Assembly: GCA_963826795.1 (NCBI GenBank) | Contig: CAWGYT010000009.1 | Coordinates: 62,001-126,000 of the forward strand | Origin: CAWGYT01 sp963826795 | GTDB taxonomy: Bacteria; Planctomycetota; Planctomycetia; Pirellulales; Pirellulaceae | Direction: 5' to 3' | Length of the DNA stretch: 64,000 bases | Made by a program: the position numbers and the translations under genes | Shown: positions 20,097-27,825 of the stretch, in pieces | Layout: every line of letters begins with the position of its first letter | Position numbering within the stretch: the first letter of the stretch is position 1 | The notes under the pieces: generated by a model | Seen by the model: the letters and a program-made list of their open reading frames with translations, nothing else | Databases searched by the model: none | What the model was told of the DNA's origin: nothing

Positions 20097-21302
20097 TTAA
20101 CGAGGCGATCCGAGTTTTCGGAGCCGCGCGGCAGCGTCGGCCAGAACCTGCACGGCCCGATCGATCTGAGCGGCATCGTTGAAACGTCCGAGGCCGAACC
20201 GCAGACTGCAGCGGACTTCGTCGTCGCTCAGACCGAGCGACCGCAGGACGTGACTCGGCTCGGGACTGGCGGAAGTGCAGGCACTTCCACTGGAGACGGC
20301 GACTTCCGCGGCGTGCATCATCAAGGCCTCGCCCTCGAGGCCGGCGAATCGGACGTTCAAATTATTCGCCAATCGGTTCGGATCGGGATGCCCGATGGGC
20401 GGGAGGGGCGGCCCGTTCAGTTCGCAACCGTCGATTGAGCGAGCCAACCCGTCCCAGAGCTGGCCACGCAGTTCGGCGAGTCGCAGATTTTCCTCTGGAA
20501 GCCGCGCGACGCAAAGCTTCACGGCGTGCGAGAACCCCACGATCAGGGGCACCGCCAGCGTGCCGCTGCGTCGCCCCCGTTCGTGCCCGCCGCCATCGAT
20601 CTGGGGAAGCAGGCGAATCGGGGGTGACTTCCGTCGGATGAACAGGGCGCCGATTCCCTTGGGACCGTAGAGTTTGTGAGCGGAAAAGCTCAGCAGGTCG
20701 ACATCGAGTCGGTGGACGTCGACCTCCATCTTCCCCACCGCCTGGGTCGCGTCGCAGTGCACCAAGACACCACGCTCGTGACAGATTTCGGCGATTTCGG
20801 CCAGCGGCTGAATGACCCCGATCTCGTTGTTGGCCAGCATCACGCTGACCAGTTCCGTATCCGGGCGAAGCGCATCGGCGAATTCCTCCAGCCGAATCCG
20901 CCCGGCTTGCGGGCCGCTGTGGTTGGGTTGCACCCCCAAGTAAGTCACCTCGCAGTCGCGTCGAGCAAGGCGTTCGAGCGGATCGAGCACCGCGCGGTGC
21001 TCCGTCTGAACACTAACCAGATGGCGACCGCGGCGTTGCCGCCGCTCCATGGTCCCGCGAAGCGCCAGATTGTTGCTCTCGGTGGCCCCGCTGGTGAAAA
21101 CCATTTCTTCGGCCTGGGCTCCGATGGCCGACGCGATCGAAACACGCGCCTGCTCGACCGCCTCTCTGGCCTCCCGTCCGAAAGCGTGGCTGGTGCTGCC
21201 GGCGTTCCCGTAGTGCTCGGTGCAAAACGGATGCATCGCCTCGACGACGCGGGGATCGACGCGGGTCGTGGCGTGGTTGTCCAGGTAGATCGCCGCCGCC
21301 AT
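20097..21302 (-). CDS. iscS: Cysteine desulfurase, IscS/NifS class
   Basis: This 401-residue PLP enzyme takes sulfur from cysteine as a persulfide for Fe-S clusters and thiolated tRNA. The start IYLDNHATTRVDPRVVEAM and the motif FTSGATESNN are typical. The PLP lysine is in SFSAHKLYGPKG (about residue 205) and the catalytic cysteine in SSGSACTSASPEPSHVL (about residue 340), with the long loop of the IscS/NifS class rather than SufS. The ATG at 21302 follows GGGGGA; the open frame extends upstream but would overlap the Nudix gene. It starts 13 bases after that gene's stop, suggesting cotranscription. Confidence 0.95.
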   Translation of the reverse strand: MAAAIYLDNHATTRVDPRVVEAMHPFCTEHYGNAGSTSHAFGREAREAVEQARVSIASAIGAQAEEMVFTSGATESNNLALRGTMERRQRRGRHLVSVQTEHRAVLDPLERLARRDCEVTYLGVQPNHSGPQAGRIRLEEFADALRPDTELVSVMLANNEIGVIQPLAEIAEICHERGVLVHCDATQAVGKMEVDVHRLDVDLLSFSAHKLYGPKGIGALFIRRKSPPIRLLPQIDGGGHERGRRSGTLAVPLIVGFSHAVKLCVARLPEENLRLAELRGQLWDGLARSIDGCELNGPPLPPIGHPDPNRLANNLNVRFAGLEGEALMMHAAEVAVSSGSACTSASPEPSHVLRSLGLSDDEVRCSLRFGLGRFNDAAQIDRAVQVLADAAARLRKLGSPR

Positions 21303-21315
21303 CCGCGAGTTCCCC

Positions 21316-21954
21316 CTACTCCTCAGCTCCAGCGACTGGAAACAAAGCCTCAAGGCAAATCCGCGACCAACTTTCCATCGCCTCGCGATCATCGTACAGG
21401 GCCTGCACGGTTCGAAAACCCGCCTCGTGGATTTCGCTTTCTCGGGGCCGCACCTGGGGTTGTTCGACGCGCAGGAGATGCACAATCCCCAGATGGACGC
21501 GTCCGACCTCGGTTTCGTCGTCGTTGATCATCCCGACGCAACGATCGTCAAACTCGGTTTCGATGATCACTTCCTCCTCCAGTTCGCGCCGCATTCCCTC
21601 GTGGTAAGGATTGGTTTGTCCTTCCGCGCCGAGATCTTCCTGCGAGATATGCCCCCCGATGCCGATGCTGATCTTGCGATGCAACCGGGACTCGCCCTGG
21701 CCCGATCCGCGGGTGTACTGAAACAGCCAGCGCAGGCCATCCGGATCGTCGTATTGAAAGATCACATAGGGGATCAATTGCTTGTAACTCGGATCCTGTT
21801 CCATTTCGCCGCGCGGCCGATAACTGACCAGAGCGGGATCGAGCAGGTGTTCCAGGTAGCGAGACACCTCGGTCGAGACCCCCTGAAAGTGTCCCAGTCG
21901 GTGAAATTCTGCGGCGGGCACGACCAAGACGTGTTCGGTTTCGACAAGCGACAT
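21316..21954 (-). CDS. Nudix-fold phosphoesterase-like protein
   Basis: This 212-residue protein resembles phosphoesterases of the Nudix superfamily. The box, residues 100-129, runs from GGHISQED to MRRELEEEV and keeps the RExxEE core. Its first half carries a longer loop than the standard GX5EX7REUXEEXGU pattern, and V replaces the final glycine region. Other features are YVIFQYDDPDGLRWLFQYTR and the C-terminal HLGIVHLLRV. The substrate is unknown; relatives remove damaged or surplus nucleotides. The ATG at 21954 has AAAGGAAG upstream. It lies between queA and iscS and may share their transcript. Confidence 0.8.
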   Translation of the reverse strand: MSLVETEHVLVVPAAEFHRLGHFQGVSTEVSRYLEHLLDPALVSYRPRGEMEQDPSYKQLIPYVIFQYDDPDGLRWLFQYTRGSGQGESRLHRKISIGIGGHISQEDLGAEGQTNPYHEGMRRELEEEVIIETEFDDRCVGMINDDETEVGRVHLGIVHLLRVEQPQVRPRESEIHEAGFRTVQALYDDREAMESWSRICLEALFPVAGAEE

Positions 21955-22053
21955 GCAGCTTCCTTTCTCACAAAGGCGAATCCGAAAGCCGGTATTGTAG
22001 CCAGTTTCAGACGAGTGGTCTGGGGGCGCGGACCGCGGGCGGACGGGGACGAT

Positions 22054-23100
22054 CTACAGAATGAGCATCGCATCCCCGTAGCTGTAGAACCGATACCGCT
22101 CGCGAATCGCCTCGTCATAAGCAGCCCGAATCAGCGAATCACCGCCAAAGGTGCGGACGAGGACCAGGAGCGTCGAGCGGGGCAGGTGAAAGTTGGTCAT
22201 CAGGGCATCCGAGGCGTGGAACTGGAACGGGGGCCGAATGAACAGGTCAGTTTCACCACACCAGGGGACGAGGCTTCCGCTGCGAGCGGCGGATTCCAGC
22301 ACGCGCATCGACGTCGTCCCGAGGGCCACGATCCGCTTGCCTTCGGCCCGAGTCTGCCGCAGGATCTCGCAGGTGGCCGCGGACAGCTCACCCCACTCGC
22401 GATGCATCGTGTGCTCGTCCAGACGAGACGCCGAAATGGGCCGGAACGTGCCGGCGCCGACGTGCAGTGTGAGCCGAGCCAGACGGATCCCCCGTTGCTC
22501 CAGCCGAGCCAGCAGGGACGTGGTCAGATGCAGGCCGGCGGTCGGGGCCGCGACCGACCCGGGACGATCGGCGTAGACCGTCTGGTACCACCGCCGATCG
22601 TCCTCCATCATTTCGCCCCCGCGAATGTACGGCGGCAGCGGCACCCGGCCGACGCGGTCCAACAACTCCCACGTGGGCTCGGCCGATTCGACCCGCGCCG
22701 CCCAGACTCCGCCCTCCAATTGAGCCAACATTCGCAACGTAACGCTCGCGGCCGCCTGACGATCCAGCAACGTGATGCGCTCGCCGGGAACGACCTTGCC
22801 CCGTGTCTTGGCCAACAGCAGCCAGTTGCCGGCCCCGTCGGACGAAAGAAACAGGCCCTGCCAACGACCTCGTGTCGACTGACGATAACCGATCAATCGA
22901 GCGGGAACGACGCGCGAGTCGTTCACAACCAGGCAGTCACCCGGCGCGAGGTGATCGCCCAGGTCCCGCACATGCGCATGCTCAAGCTCGCCGCTGCGAC
23001 GATGCACAAGTAGCAGCCGCGCGTCACTTCGATTCGGGAGCGGTTGCTGCGCAATGAGTTCCTTCGGCAACTCGTAATCGTACTGTTGGAGCTCGTCCAT
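22054..23100 (-). CDS. queA: S-adenosylmethionine:tRNA ribosyltransferase-isomerase QueA
   Basis: This 348-residue enzyme transfers and isomerises the ribose of SAM onto preQ1 in tRNA, making epoxyqueuosine. It shows the family opening YDYELPKELIAQQPL, then VVNDSRVVPARLIG, the central VPLPPYIRG and YQTVYADRPGSVAAPTAGLH, and ends HLPRSTLLVLVRTFGG. The length and ends match QueA, with no missing motif. The start is the ATG at 23100. It heads a minus-strand run (queA, Nudix, iscS) and is divergent from mraZ across a 343-base gap. Confidence 0.97.
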   Translation of the reverse strand: MDELQQYDYELPKELIAQQPLPNRSDARLLLVHRRSGELEHAHVRDLGDHLAPGDCLVVNDSRVVPARLIGYRQSTRGRWQGLFLSSDGAGNWLLLAKTRGKVVPGERITLLDRQAAASVTLRMLAQLEGGVWAARVESAEPTWELLDRVGRVPLPPYIRGGEMMEDDRRWYQTVYADRPGSVAAPTAGLHLTTSLLARLEQRGIRLARLTLHVGAGTFRPISASRLDEHTMHREWGELSAATCEILRQTRAEGKRIVALGTTSMRVLESAARSGSLVPWCGETDLFIRPPFQFHASDALMTNFHLPRSTLLVLVRTFGGDSLIRAAYDEAIRERYRFYSYGDAMLIL

Positions 23101-23375
23101 ACCGCCTGTTGCATCTCCCGTTACCGCGACTCACGTCGTATCGGCCGCGCCTGCTTCTTTATCGTGCGGCGACGCGGAATCGGCAAGTCACGCCCGCCGT
23201 CGCCGACCGGTCGAGTCCGTGGCGCAGACGACCAAAATGCAGCGTGGGCGGTGGCGACACGCGTGCGCCAAATTTTGCCCACGTCGCAAAAATTTTCCCA
23301 CGCAGAAACTGCTGAATTTACTGCGACTTGCGTCGTTTCTGAGAGTCGGGATCGCGCTCGCGGCATCAAATCGTG

Positions 23376-23403
23376 TTGACGCAGGAGCAAATGTGGATAT
23401 GCT
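23376..23403 (+). promoter_or_regulatory. Sigma-70-type promoter of mraZ
   Basis: TTGACG (23376-23381) and TATGCT (23398-23403) are separated by 16 bases, a good -35/-10 pair just before the MraZ operator. Transcription would start near 23410, giving a leader of about 35 bases. The rest of the queA-mraZ gap (23101-23375) shows no gene. Confidence 0.5.
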
Positions 23404-23438
23404 TGGGCCTAAATGGGAGTCAGTGGGAACGAGTGGTA
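23404..23438 (+). promoter_or_regulatory. MraZ operator: four TGGGN-type boxes with a 10-base period
   Basis: TGGGC (23404), TGGGA (23414), TGGGA (23424) and TGGTA (23434) are each separated by exactly five bases. Direct TGGGN repeats spaced by five bases are the known MraZ binding pattern in enterobacteria, where ring-shaped MraZ represses its own promoter. The boxes cover the predicted transcription start and leader of mraZ, as expected for autorepression. Confidence 0.75.
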
Positions 23439-23443
23439 AAAAG

Positions 23444-23975
23444 ATGCTGTTGACCGGGACCTTTCCCAGGACCATCGACGAAAAACAGCGACTGGCCATT
23501 CCCAAACGACTTCGCGAAGCCCTTGCCAAGTCCGCGCCGGGAACCGAACGCGGAAAGCCGCCCGGCGGAAAAAAGGAACACGGCTCCGAGGACCCGCGAG
23601 CAGACGGCGAGGAAGAATCGGGGGTGCTTTATGTCGCCCCAGGGACGGACGGTTCGCTGAGCGATTTACACGGAGGAATCTTTCCAACGACTTGCCGAGC
23701 AGCTCTCGGCCAGCCCCCCAACCGGCCAGGACGTCCGTGCCTTCAGCCGCTTGTTCTACTCTCAGGCGCAGCGGCTTGAGATCGATCGAGCAGGCCGAGT
23801 GCGGATCCCGCCTGATCTGGTGAAGCTGGCCGGCCTGGAAAAAGAAGTGGTCCTGGTTGGCGTGAGGGACCACCTCGAGCTTTGGGATCGAACTCGCTGG
23901 GAAGCCTACCTCGATCAACAACAGACTCAATACGACCAACTTGCAGAGCGTGCGTTCTTGCCACCCCGACCTTAA
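23444..23975 (+). CDS. mraZ: Transcriptional regulator MraZ (one frame break, insertion between domains)
   Basis: MraZ is an AbrB-like DNA-binding protein that autoregulates and usually heads the division and cell-wall cluster. The first SpoVT-AbrB domain has TFPRTIDEKQRLAIPKRLRE, and the second has LEIDRAGRVRIPPDLVKLAG, each with the DxxGR/QR-xxIP pattern. They are in different frames, the change falling at about 23660-23670 (GCGATTTACA). The span is 3n+1, so one base fewer restores about 176 residues. Between the domains is a polar, charged insertion of about 27 residues, longer than in typical 145-150-residue MraZ. The normal partner rsmH is not downstream but 1.5 kb away on the other strand. 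Confidence 0.85.
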
Positions 23976-24095
23976 TTGCGACACGAGCTTTGCCGACTCC
24001 GAACCCTCAAAGACGTCAGCCACCCGAACCGCTTGTTGAACGGAACCGCTTACTCCACAAACCAGTACTTTTTGATGAAAACGTCCGTCCGTTGG

Positions 24096-24310
24096 TTCGC
24101 CCTCGCGCGGTAACGGAGGCGAATGGGTCGCGGCCACTGACCTATCGCCAGCCTCGGTGCTCTTTCAAGTTACACCGAGGCAATGACCGCGAGCTGGGAC
24201 ACGGATTCGTCCCAACTGCGAACCCAAGTACCTCGTCATCCCGCAGCGACGAGGTACCGATTGATCACTATCTGGGTGCACGGATGTACCCAGGTAGCCT
24301 TTTCTTTTTT
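24096..24310 (+). ncRNA. Candidate structured RNA downstream of mraZ
   Basis: Consecutive short-loop stems lie between mraZ and the terminator: TTCGCC/GGCGAA (24096-24123, 6 bp), GCCTCGGTG/CACCGAGGC (24151-24181, 9 bp perfect), TGGGAC/GTCCCA (24195-24214, 6 bp), GTACCTCGTC/GACGAGGTAC (24228-24257, 10 bp perfect) and the terminator stem (24268-24297). No protein-coding frame makes sense in 23976-24317. It may be a small RNA or the structured 3' end of the mraZ mRNA. It does not match the tmRNA, RNase P, 6S or SRP signatures known to me. Confidence 0.4.
24268..24310 (+). terminator. Intrinsic terminator
   Basis: A 10-bp stem (24268-24277 with 24288-24297, one G-U pair) and a 10-base loop are followed by CC and the T-rich tract TTTTCTTTTTT (24300-24310). 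It ends + strand transcription about 330 bases after mraZ, just before the convergent minus-strand operon ends at 24318. Confidence 0.8.
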
Positions 24311-24317
24311 CGCATCC

Positions 24318-24527
24318 CTAGGGTACGAGGCGAGTCCGCAGCCATCGCCAGGCGAGAACGCTGGCGGCGGCGGCCAGCAACGCGGCGGCCCACGGCGTCA
24401 CATGGATCGGCTCGGCCAGATAGTGCGACCAGGACGTGGCTTCCGTAGCTCCGTGGCCAGGATGGGCCGAGGCGACCGTATCGGCCAGCGCGACGATCGC
24501 CAAGGCGGCGGCAATTTGCAGCTTCAT
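24318..24527 (-). CDS. Small exported histidine-containing membrane protein
   Basis: This 69-residue protein is not assigned to a family. It has a signal-like N-terminus (MKLQIAAALAIVALADTVASA), then a His-rich mature start HPGHG, and one C-terminal membrane helix (PWAAALLAAAASVLAW) ending in arginines. The ATG at 24527 overlaps the stop of the YpsA-like gene in an ATGA, with GAGAG upstream, which strongly suggests a real, translationally coupled gene. The HPGHG start resembles processed ends of some metal-transport proteins (HupE/UreJ type), but the protein is far too short to be one. A metal-related role is only a guess. Confidence 0.6.
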   Translation of the reverse strand: MKLQIAAALAIVALADTVASAHPGHGATEATSWSHYLAEPIHVTPWAAALLAAAASVLAWRWLRTRLVP

Positions 24528-25111
24528 GGTATTTGCTCTCGAATCGAGGAACGGCCGTCGGCGAGCCCACGAAGTCGCATCGCAGCGCGCCTGCACAACT
24601 TGCGATTGTACGCGCCACGGCTCAGCCGCGAAAGACCGCGCAAAAATGATCGGGCTTGATCGTACACCCCGACCGACGAACTTTCCCTTGGACCGGCTAC
24701 GTTCAGCACCGAGATACCGGTCACGGCGAGCCAGCGCTGGACCCGCCGCGGGTCGGGCGAGTCCATCAAGTCGATTTGCAGGGCGGGGCGGCGATGCTTG
24801 CGTGTCATCCGGTAGGTCAAGGCGGTCCCGCCGTACATCCGATCGCAGTAGAGCAGGAGCGTCCCATCGGAATCCAGCACGTTTCGCTCGGTCCGAACCC
24901 AGTACTTCGCCGACTCGGTTTCGGTGAGTCGAAATCGGGCCGGAATGCGTCCGGCCTCGCTCAGACGCCCGCGAGGGCACCAACCGCCGTGAGGAATGCC
25001 GAGGTCGATCGCGGTCTGGAGCGCTGCTTGATCGACGCCCGTCTGCCCTCCTGACACGATCCGCGTTAAGCCGATGTCCACTGCCTCGCCCATCGAGACA
25101 TCGTAACACAT
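24524..25111 (-). CDS. YpsA-like 'putative molybdenum carrier' Rossmann-fold protein
   Basis: This protein of up to 195 residues belongs to the YpsA/putative molybdenum-carrier branch of the SLOG (LOG/TIR-like nucleotide-binding) superfamily. The opening IVSGGQTGVDQAALQTAID and the glycine-serine end LNVAGPRESSSVGVYDQA bracket the domain, with GGWCPRGRLSEAGRIPARF typical of the family. The function is unproven; the molybdenum name comes from distant similarity. After the domain there is a basic tail of about 40 residues that relatives lack as far as I recall. It could be genuine or reflect another indel. The start could also be ATG 25093. Its stop overlaps the next small gene. Confidence 0.75.
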   Translation of the reverse strand: MCYDVSMGEAVDIGLTRIVSGGQTGVDQAALQTAIDLGIPHGGWCPRGRLSEAGRIPARFRLTETESAKYWVRTERNVLDSDGTLLLYCDRMYGGTALTYRMTRKHRRPALQIDLMDSPDPRRVQRWLAVTGISVLNVAGPRESSSVGVYDQARSFLRGLSRLSRGAYNRKLCRRAAMRLRGLADGRSSIREQIP

Positions 25112-25127
25112 CGCCGGCCGCCTTCGA

Positions 25128-25427
25128 TCAGCGCCGGATGACTTCGCTATCGGATACCCGCGGCGTGGGCAGGTAAGGGCCTTGGTCGGGGGTCAGTCCG
25201 CCCTCCGCGTCTTCACCCGGAGCCAGCGCGGCCGAATTCAACCAGTTCTCGTTCGGTTCGACAATCGTCGGCAAGGTGTCACGGGCCACACGAATCGCCG
25301 GCGGACCGAACTCGTCGTCGGCCGGAACCGGCGGCGGCTCGCGTTCGATCACGCCGCGGATCAATACAAGACCGACGATGAACACCAGGGCCGACGAAAG
25401 CGTACGCAACGGTTGGCGGATTGACAT
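25128..25427 (-). CDS. Small single-pass membrane protein downstream of rsmH
   Basis: This 99-residue protein of unknown family has a basic N-terminus (MSIRQPLR), one membrane helix (about residues 11-25) and a proline- and acid-rich tail (EREPPPVPADDEFGPP, then EDAEGGLTPDQGPYLP). The ATG at 25427 has GGAGGAGG upstream. It follows rsmH by about 100 bases on the same strand, the place ftsL usually occupies. However, it has no coiled coil and too much proline to be FtsL. It may be a lineage-specific envelope protein. Confidence 0.55.
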   Translation of the reverse strand: MSIRQPLRTLSSALVFIVGLVLIRGVIEREPPPVPADDEFGPPAIRVARDTLPTIVEPNENWLNSAALAPGEDAEGGLTPDQGPYLPTPRVSDSEVIRR

Positions 25428-25524
25428 GGCTGAGCCTCCTCCTTGAGGCCGGGACGAAATAGACGGTCGGCCAACTGCGACGCGAGTTAGGACTCGGTCC
25501 GACGGCAGGCGGCGGTCCGCGCGC

Positions 25525-26490
25525 TTACGACTGGCGGCCGACGTCTCGCGACTCGGCGACCCGCTGAGCCACCCGCAGTTTGGCGCTGCGACTCCGCGGA
25601 TTCTCACTGACTTCCGCGTCGCTCGGGCGAACGGGCTTACGCGTCAACCGCTCCCAGCGTGTATCTCCCTGAAACGACTCCTTGACCGCACGATCCTCGA
25701 GCGAATGAAAACTAATCACCGCCAGTCGCCCGCCTGGCCTGAGCCGCGCGGGAAACTTGGCTAGGGCCCGACTCAACTTGTCCAGCTCCTGGTTCACCGC
25801 GATTCGGAGGGCCTGAAACGTCCGTGTCGCGGGGTGAATCTTGTCTCGCGTATGGGCCGGGACACAACGTCGTACGAGTTCCGCAAGTTCGAGCGAGGAG
25901 CGAACCGGGTGGTCCCGACGGGCCGCCACGATCGCCCGGGCGATGCGGCGGCTGAATCGTTCCTCGCCATATCGATAGATCAGATCGGCCAGGTGTTCCG
26001 CGCTGCATCGTTCGAGCAATCGCCACGCGGGTTCACCGGACTGCGGATTGAAGCGTAAGTCCAGCGGGCCGTCAATGTGAAAACTGAAACCCCGCTGGGA
26101 ATCTGCGAGCTGGTCGCTGGAAAGCCCCAGATCCAGCAAGATCCCATCCACTTGATCGATCCCGATCTCGTCCAGAAACGTGGGCAGTTCTTCGTAGCCG
26201 CCCCAGGCCAGCTTGACGGGCCGGCCCGCCAACGACGCCTCCAGCCGCTCGATCGCGGCCGGATCGCGGTCAATGCCCAACACCCAGCCATCCGGTCCGA
26301 CTCGCTCGGCCAGAGCTCGAAGATGTCCGCCGCCGCCCGCCGTTCCATCGACGACATGCTGGCCGGGCTGCGGGTCCAGCCACGCCAAGACCTCATTCAG
26401 CATTACCGGCAGATGAACGGTCAATTTCGTTGCCCTGCCGCAGCGGTCGGTCCGCTTTCCCTGGGCCGCAATCGCCTGCGACGCTAGCAC
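25525..26490 (-). CDS. rsmH: 16S rRNA (cytosine-1402-N4)-methyltransferase RsmH (MraW)
   Basis: RsmH methylates C1402 of 16S rRNA in the decoding site, using SAM. It has the family opening HLPVMLNEVLAWL, the SAM loop DGTAGGGGH, then LLDLGLSSDQL, RGFSFHIDGPLDLRF and the C-terminal GGRLAVISFHSLEDRAVK. Up to 321 residues if it starts at GTG 26490, five bases after the DUF1571 stop; TTG 26424 would remove a nonconserved 22-residue leader. The gene normally follows mraZ, but here it is on the opposite strand and sits in an operon with a DUF1571 gene. Confidence 0.95.
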   Translation of the reverse strand: MLASQAIAAQGKRTDRCGRATKLTVHLPVMLNEVLAWLDPQPGQHVVDGTAGGGGHLRALAERVGPDGWVLGIDRDPAAIERLEASLAGRPVKLAWGGYEELPTFLDEIGIDQVDGILLDLGLSSDQLADSQRGFSFHIDGPLDLRFNPQSGEPAWRLLERCSAEHLADLIYRYGEERFSRRIARAIVAARRDHPVRSSLELAELVRRCVPAHTRDKIHPATRTFQALRIAVNQELDKLSRALAKFPARLRPGGRLAVISFHSLEDRAVKESFQGDTRWERLTRKPVRPSDAEVSENPRSRSAKLRVAQRVAESRDVGRQS

Positions 26491-26494
26491 AACC

Positions 26495-27520
26495 TCAAAA
26501 ACGATAATCTGGATTTTGCGGGTCGAAGTCGGCGTCGTTCAGACCCACGTTGACCTTCAGATCCATGTAGGTGTATTCCTCGAGCAGTTGCGGGCGACCA
26601 TCGGCGACCTCGGGCCAGCCGTAGGCCTCGTAGCGAATCGGGATCTTCAGCTCACTGTCGAGAAACACGCGTGCCAGATGAAAGTCGTGCTGGGGGCGCC
26701 GCTCGTCGTGGACGACTTCCAGCATCGTGCAAACGCGATCCTTGACCTTCGCCCCCTCGATCAGCCGCACCCGGCACTCGCCCAAGCTGCGGTCTCGCTC
26801 TCCTTTTTCGATCAGCCGGCGGGTGAGGGTCATGATCCCGATTTCGGTAATCGGGTAGCGATTGCCTCGCAACGCCAAGGCGCTGGTCGGCAGCAGGTGG
26901 ACAGTCGGCAAGAATCGCCCCTTAATGCCGCCTTCATGAGCGATGATCTTCCCGTCATGACGGCCCTCAACGTAGATCACCTCCCGCCCTCGCATTGAGT
27001 CCGGCTTACGAAATCCGAGATAGACTCCAAACGGCACGACCTCGCCTTCGTCATTCCGCGGGTGCCGGACCTTGCAGGCAATGAACTCGTGCTCAAGCAA
27101 CTCGCCGTGCACGCGTTCCCGTTTGACCAGCGTGCAGGTGTAATCCATGATGTTTTGCTCGATATTGACGAGCGACTCGCGGGCCAGCGCCAGACCGGGA
27201 TCCAGAGGATGGTGGTCGGTTCGCTCGGTTTTCGGACCTGGCAAACCAATCTCGCCCGTGATCGCGTCACGAGTCGCGGTGGCGGCCAGCTGCTGAGCGG
27301 TCACGGCCGAATTGGTTGTCTTCGAAATCCGATAGATCGGTTCATGCAGCCGCGAACGGTCCGCATCGCCCGCGCGTTCGATCAGCGGTTGTTCGCCGAG
27401 GCCGAGCTGCTGCCCCGAAACGGGAACGCTCAACAGCCATCCCACGAATAATCCCGCGGCGGCCAGCCAGATCGCCTGCTCCGTCTGACTCGCGACATCC
27501 ACAACCCGCTCTTTGACCAT
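26495..27520 (-). CDS. DUF1571 family exported protein
   Basis: This 341-residue protein has an N-terminal hydrophobic segment (AIWLAAAGLFVGWLLSVPV), probably a signal or anchor, and a DUF1571 domain: NIMDYTCTLVKRERVHGEL, YLGFRKPDSMRGREVIYVEG and VFLDSELKIPIRYEAYGWP. The fold resembles lipoprotein carrier proteins of the LolA/LolB kind, so a role in envelope lipid or lipoprotein handling is possible but unproven. The ATG at 27520 has AAAGGAG eight bases upstream. It lies directly before rsmH, with four bases between the stop and the GTG start. Confidence 0.8.
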   Translation of the reverse strand: MVKERVVDVASQTEQAIWLAAAGLFVGWLLSVPVSGQQLGLGEQPLIERAGDADRSRLHEPIYRISKTTNSAVTAQQLAATATRDAITGEIGLPGPKTERTDHHPLDPGLALARESLVNIEQNIMDYTCTLVKRERVHGELLEHEFIACKVRHPRNDEGEVVPFGVYLGFRKPDSMRGREVIYVEGRHDGKIIAHEGGIKGRFLPTVHLLPTSALALRGNRYPITEIGIMTLTRRLIEKGERDRSLGECRVRLIEGAKVKDRVCTMLEVVHDERRPQHDFHLARVFLDSELKIPIRYEAYGWPEVADGRPQLLEEYTYMDLKVNVGLNDADFDPQNPDYRF

Positions 27521-27825
27521 GCGTGTGACTCCTTTTTCCACGTCCGGCTGTACACCCGATCGCCGCGCTCCGTAGAGCGGCAAAGCAGCAGGCAGCAATT
27601 CGCGGTTCCGTTTCGATGAGCTACCGGCCCGCTCCGGAGCCTCCCGTGCGCCGAAGCCAGCGTTACCTTGTATCGCCATCGCGTCTTGCCGCGATTAAAA
27701 TGCAGCGCTCAACTAGCCTTCAGCTGCATAACCGGCTAGTTTACCGAACCCGCAATCTTCCCTGTTCGTTGCCCTTAACTCTTGCCCATTCTACCCAAGA
27801 ATCGCGGCTAGAGGGAGATCACCTG

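Noticed and set aside
23404..23438. Ribosome binding sites within the TGGGA boxes
   Set aside because: The strict 10-base period and the match to the known MraZ target are better explained as operator boxes; they are too far from or poorly aligned with the ATG at 23444.
23976..24317. tmRNA, RNase P RNA, 6S RNA or SRP RNA in the structured gap after mraZ
   Set aside because: No tRNA-like ends or tag peptide, no GAGGAAAGUCC-type segment, no single long hairpin and no SRP tetraloop motif were found.
25128..25427. The small gene after rsmH as FtsL
   Set aside because: The position fits, but there is no coiled coil or leucine periodicity, and the tail is rich in proline.
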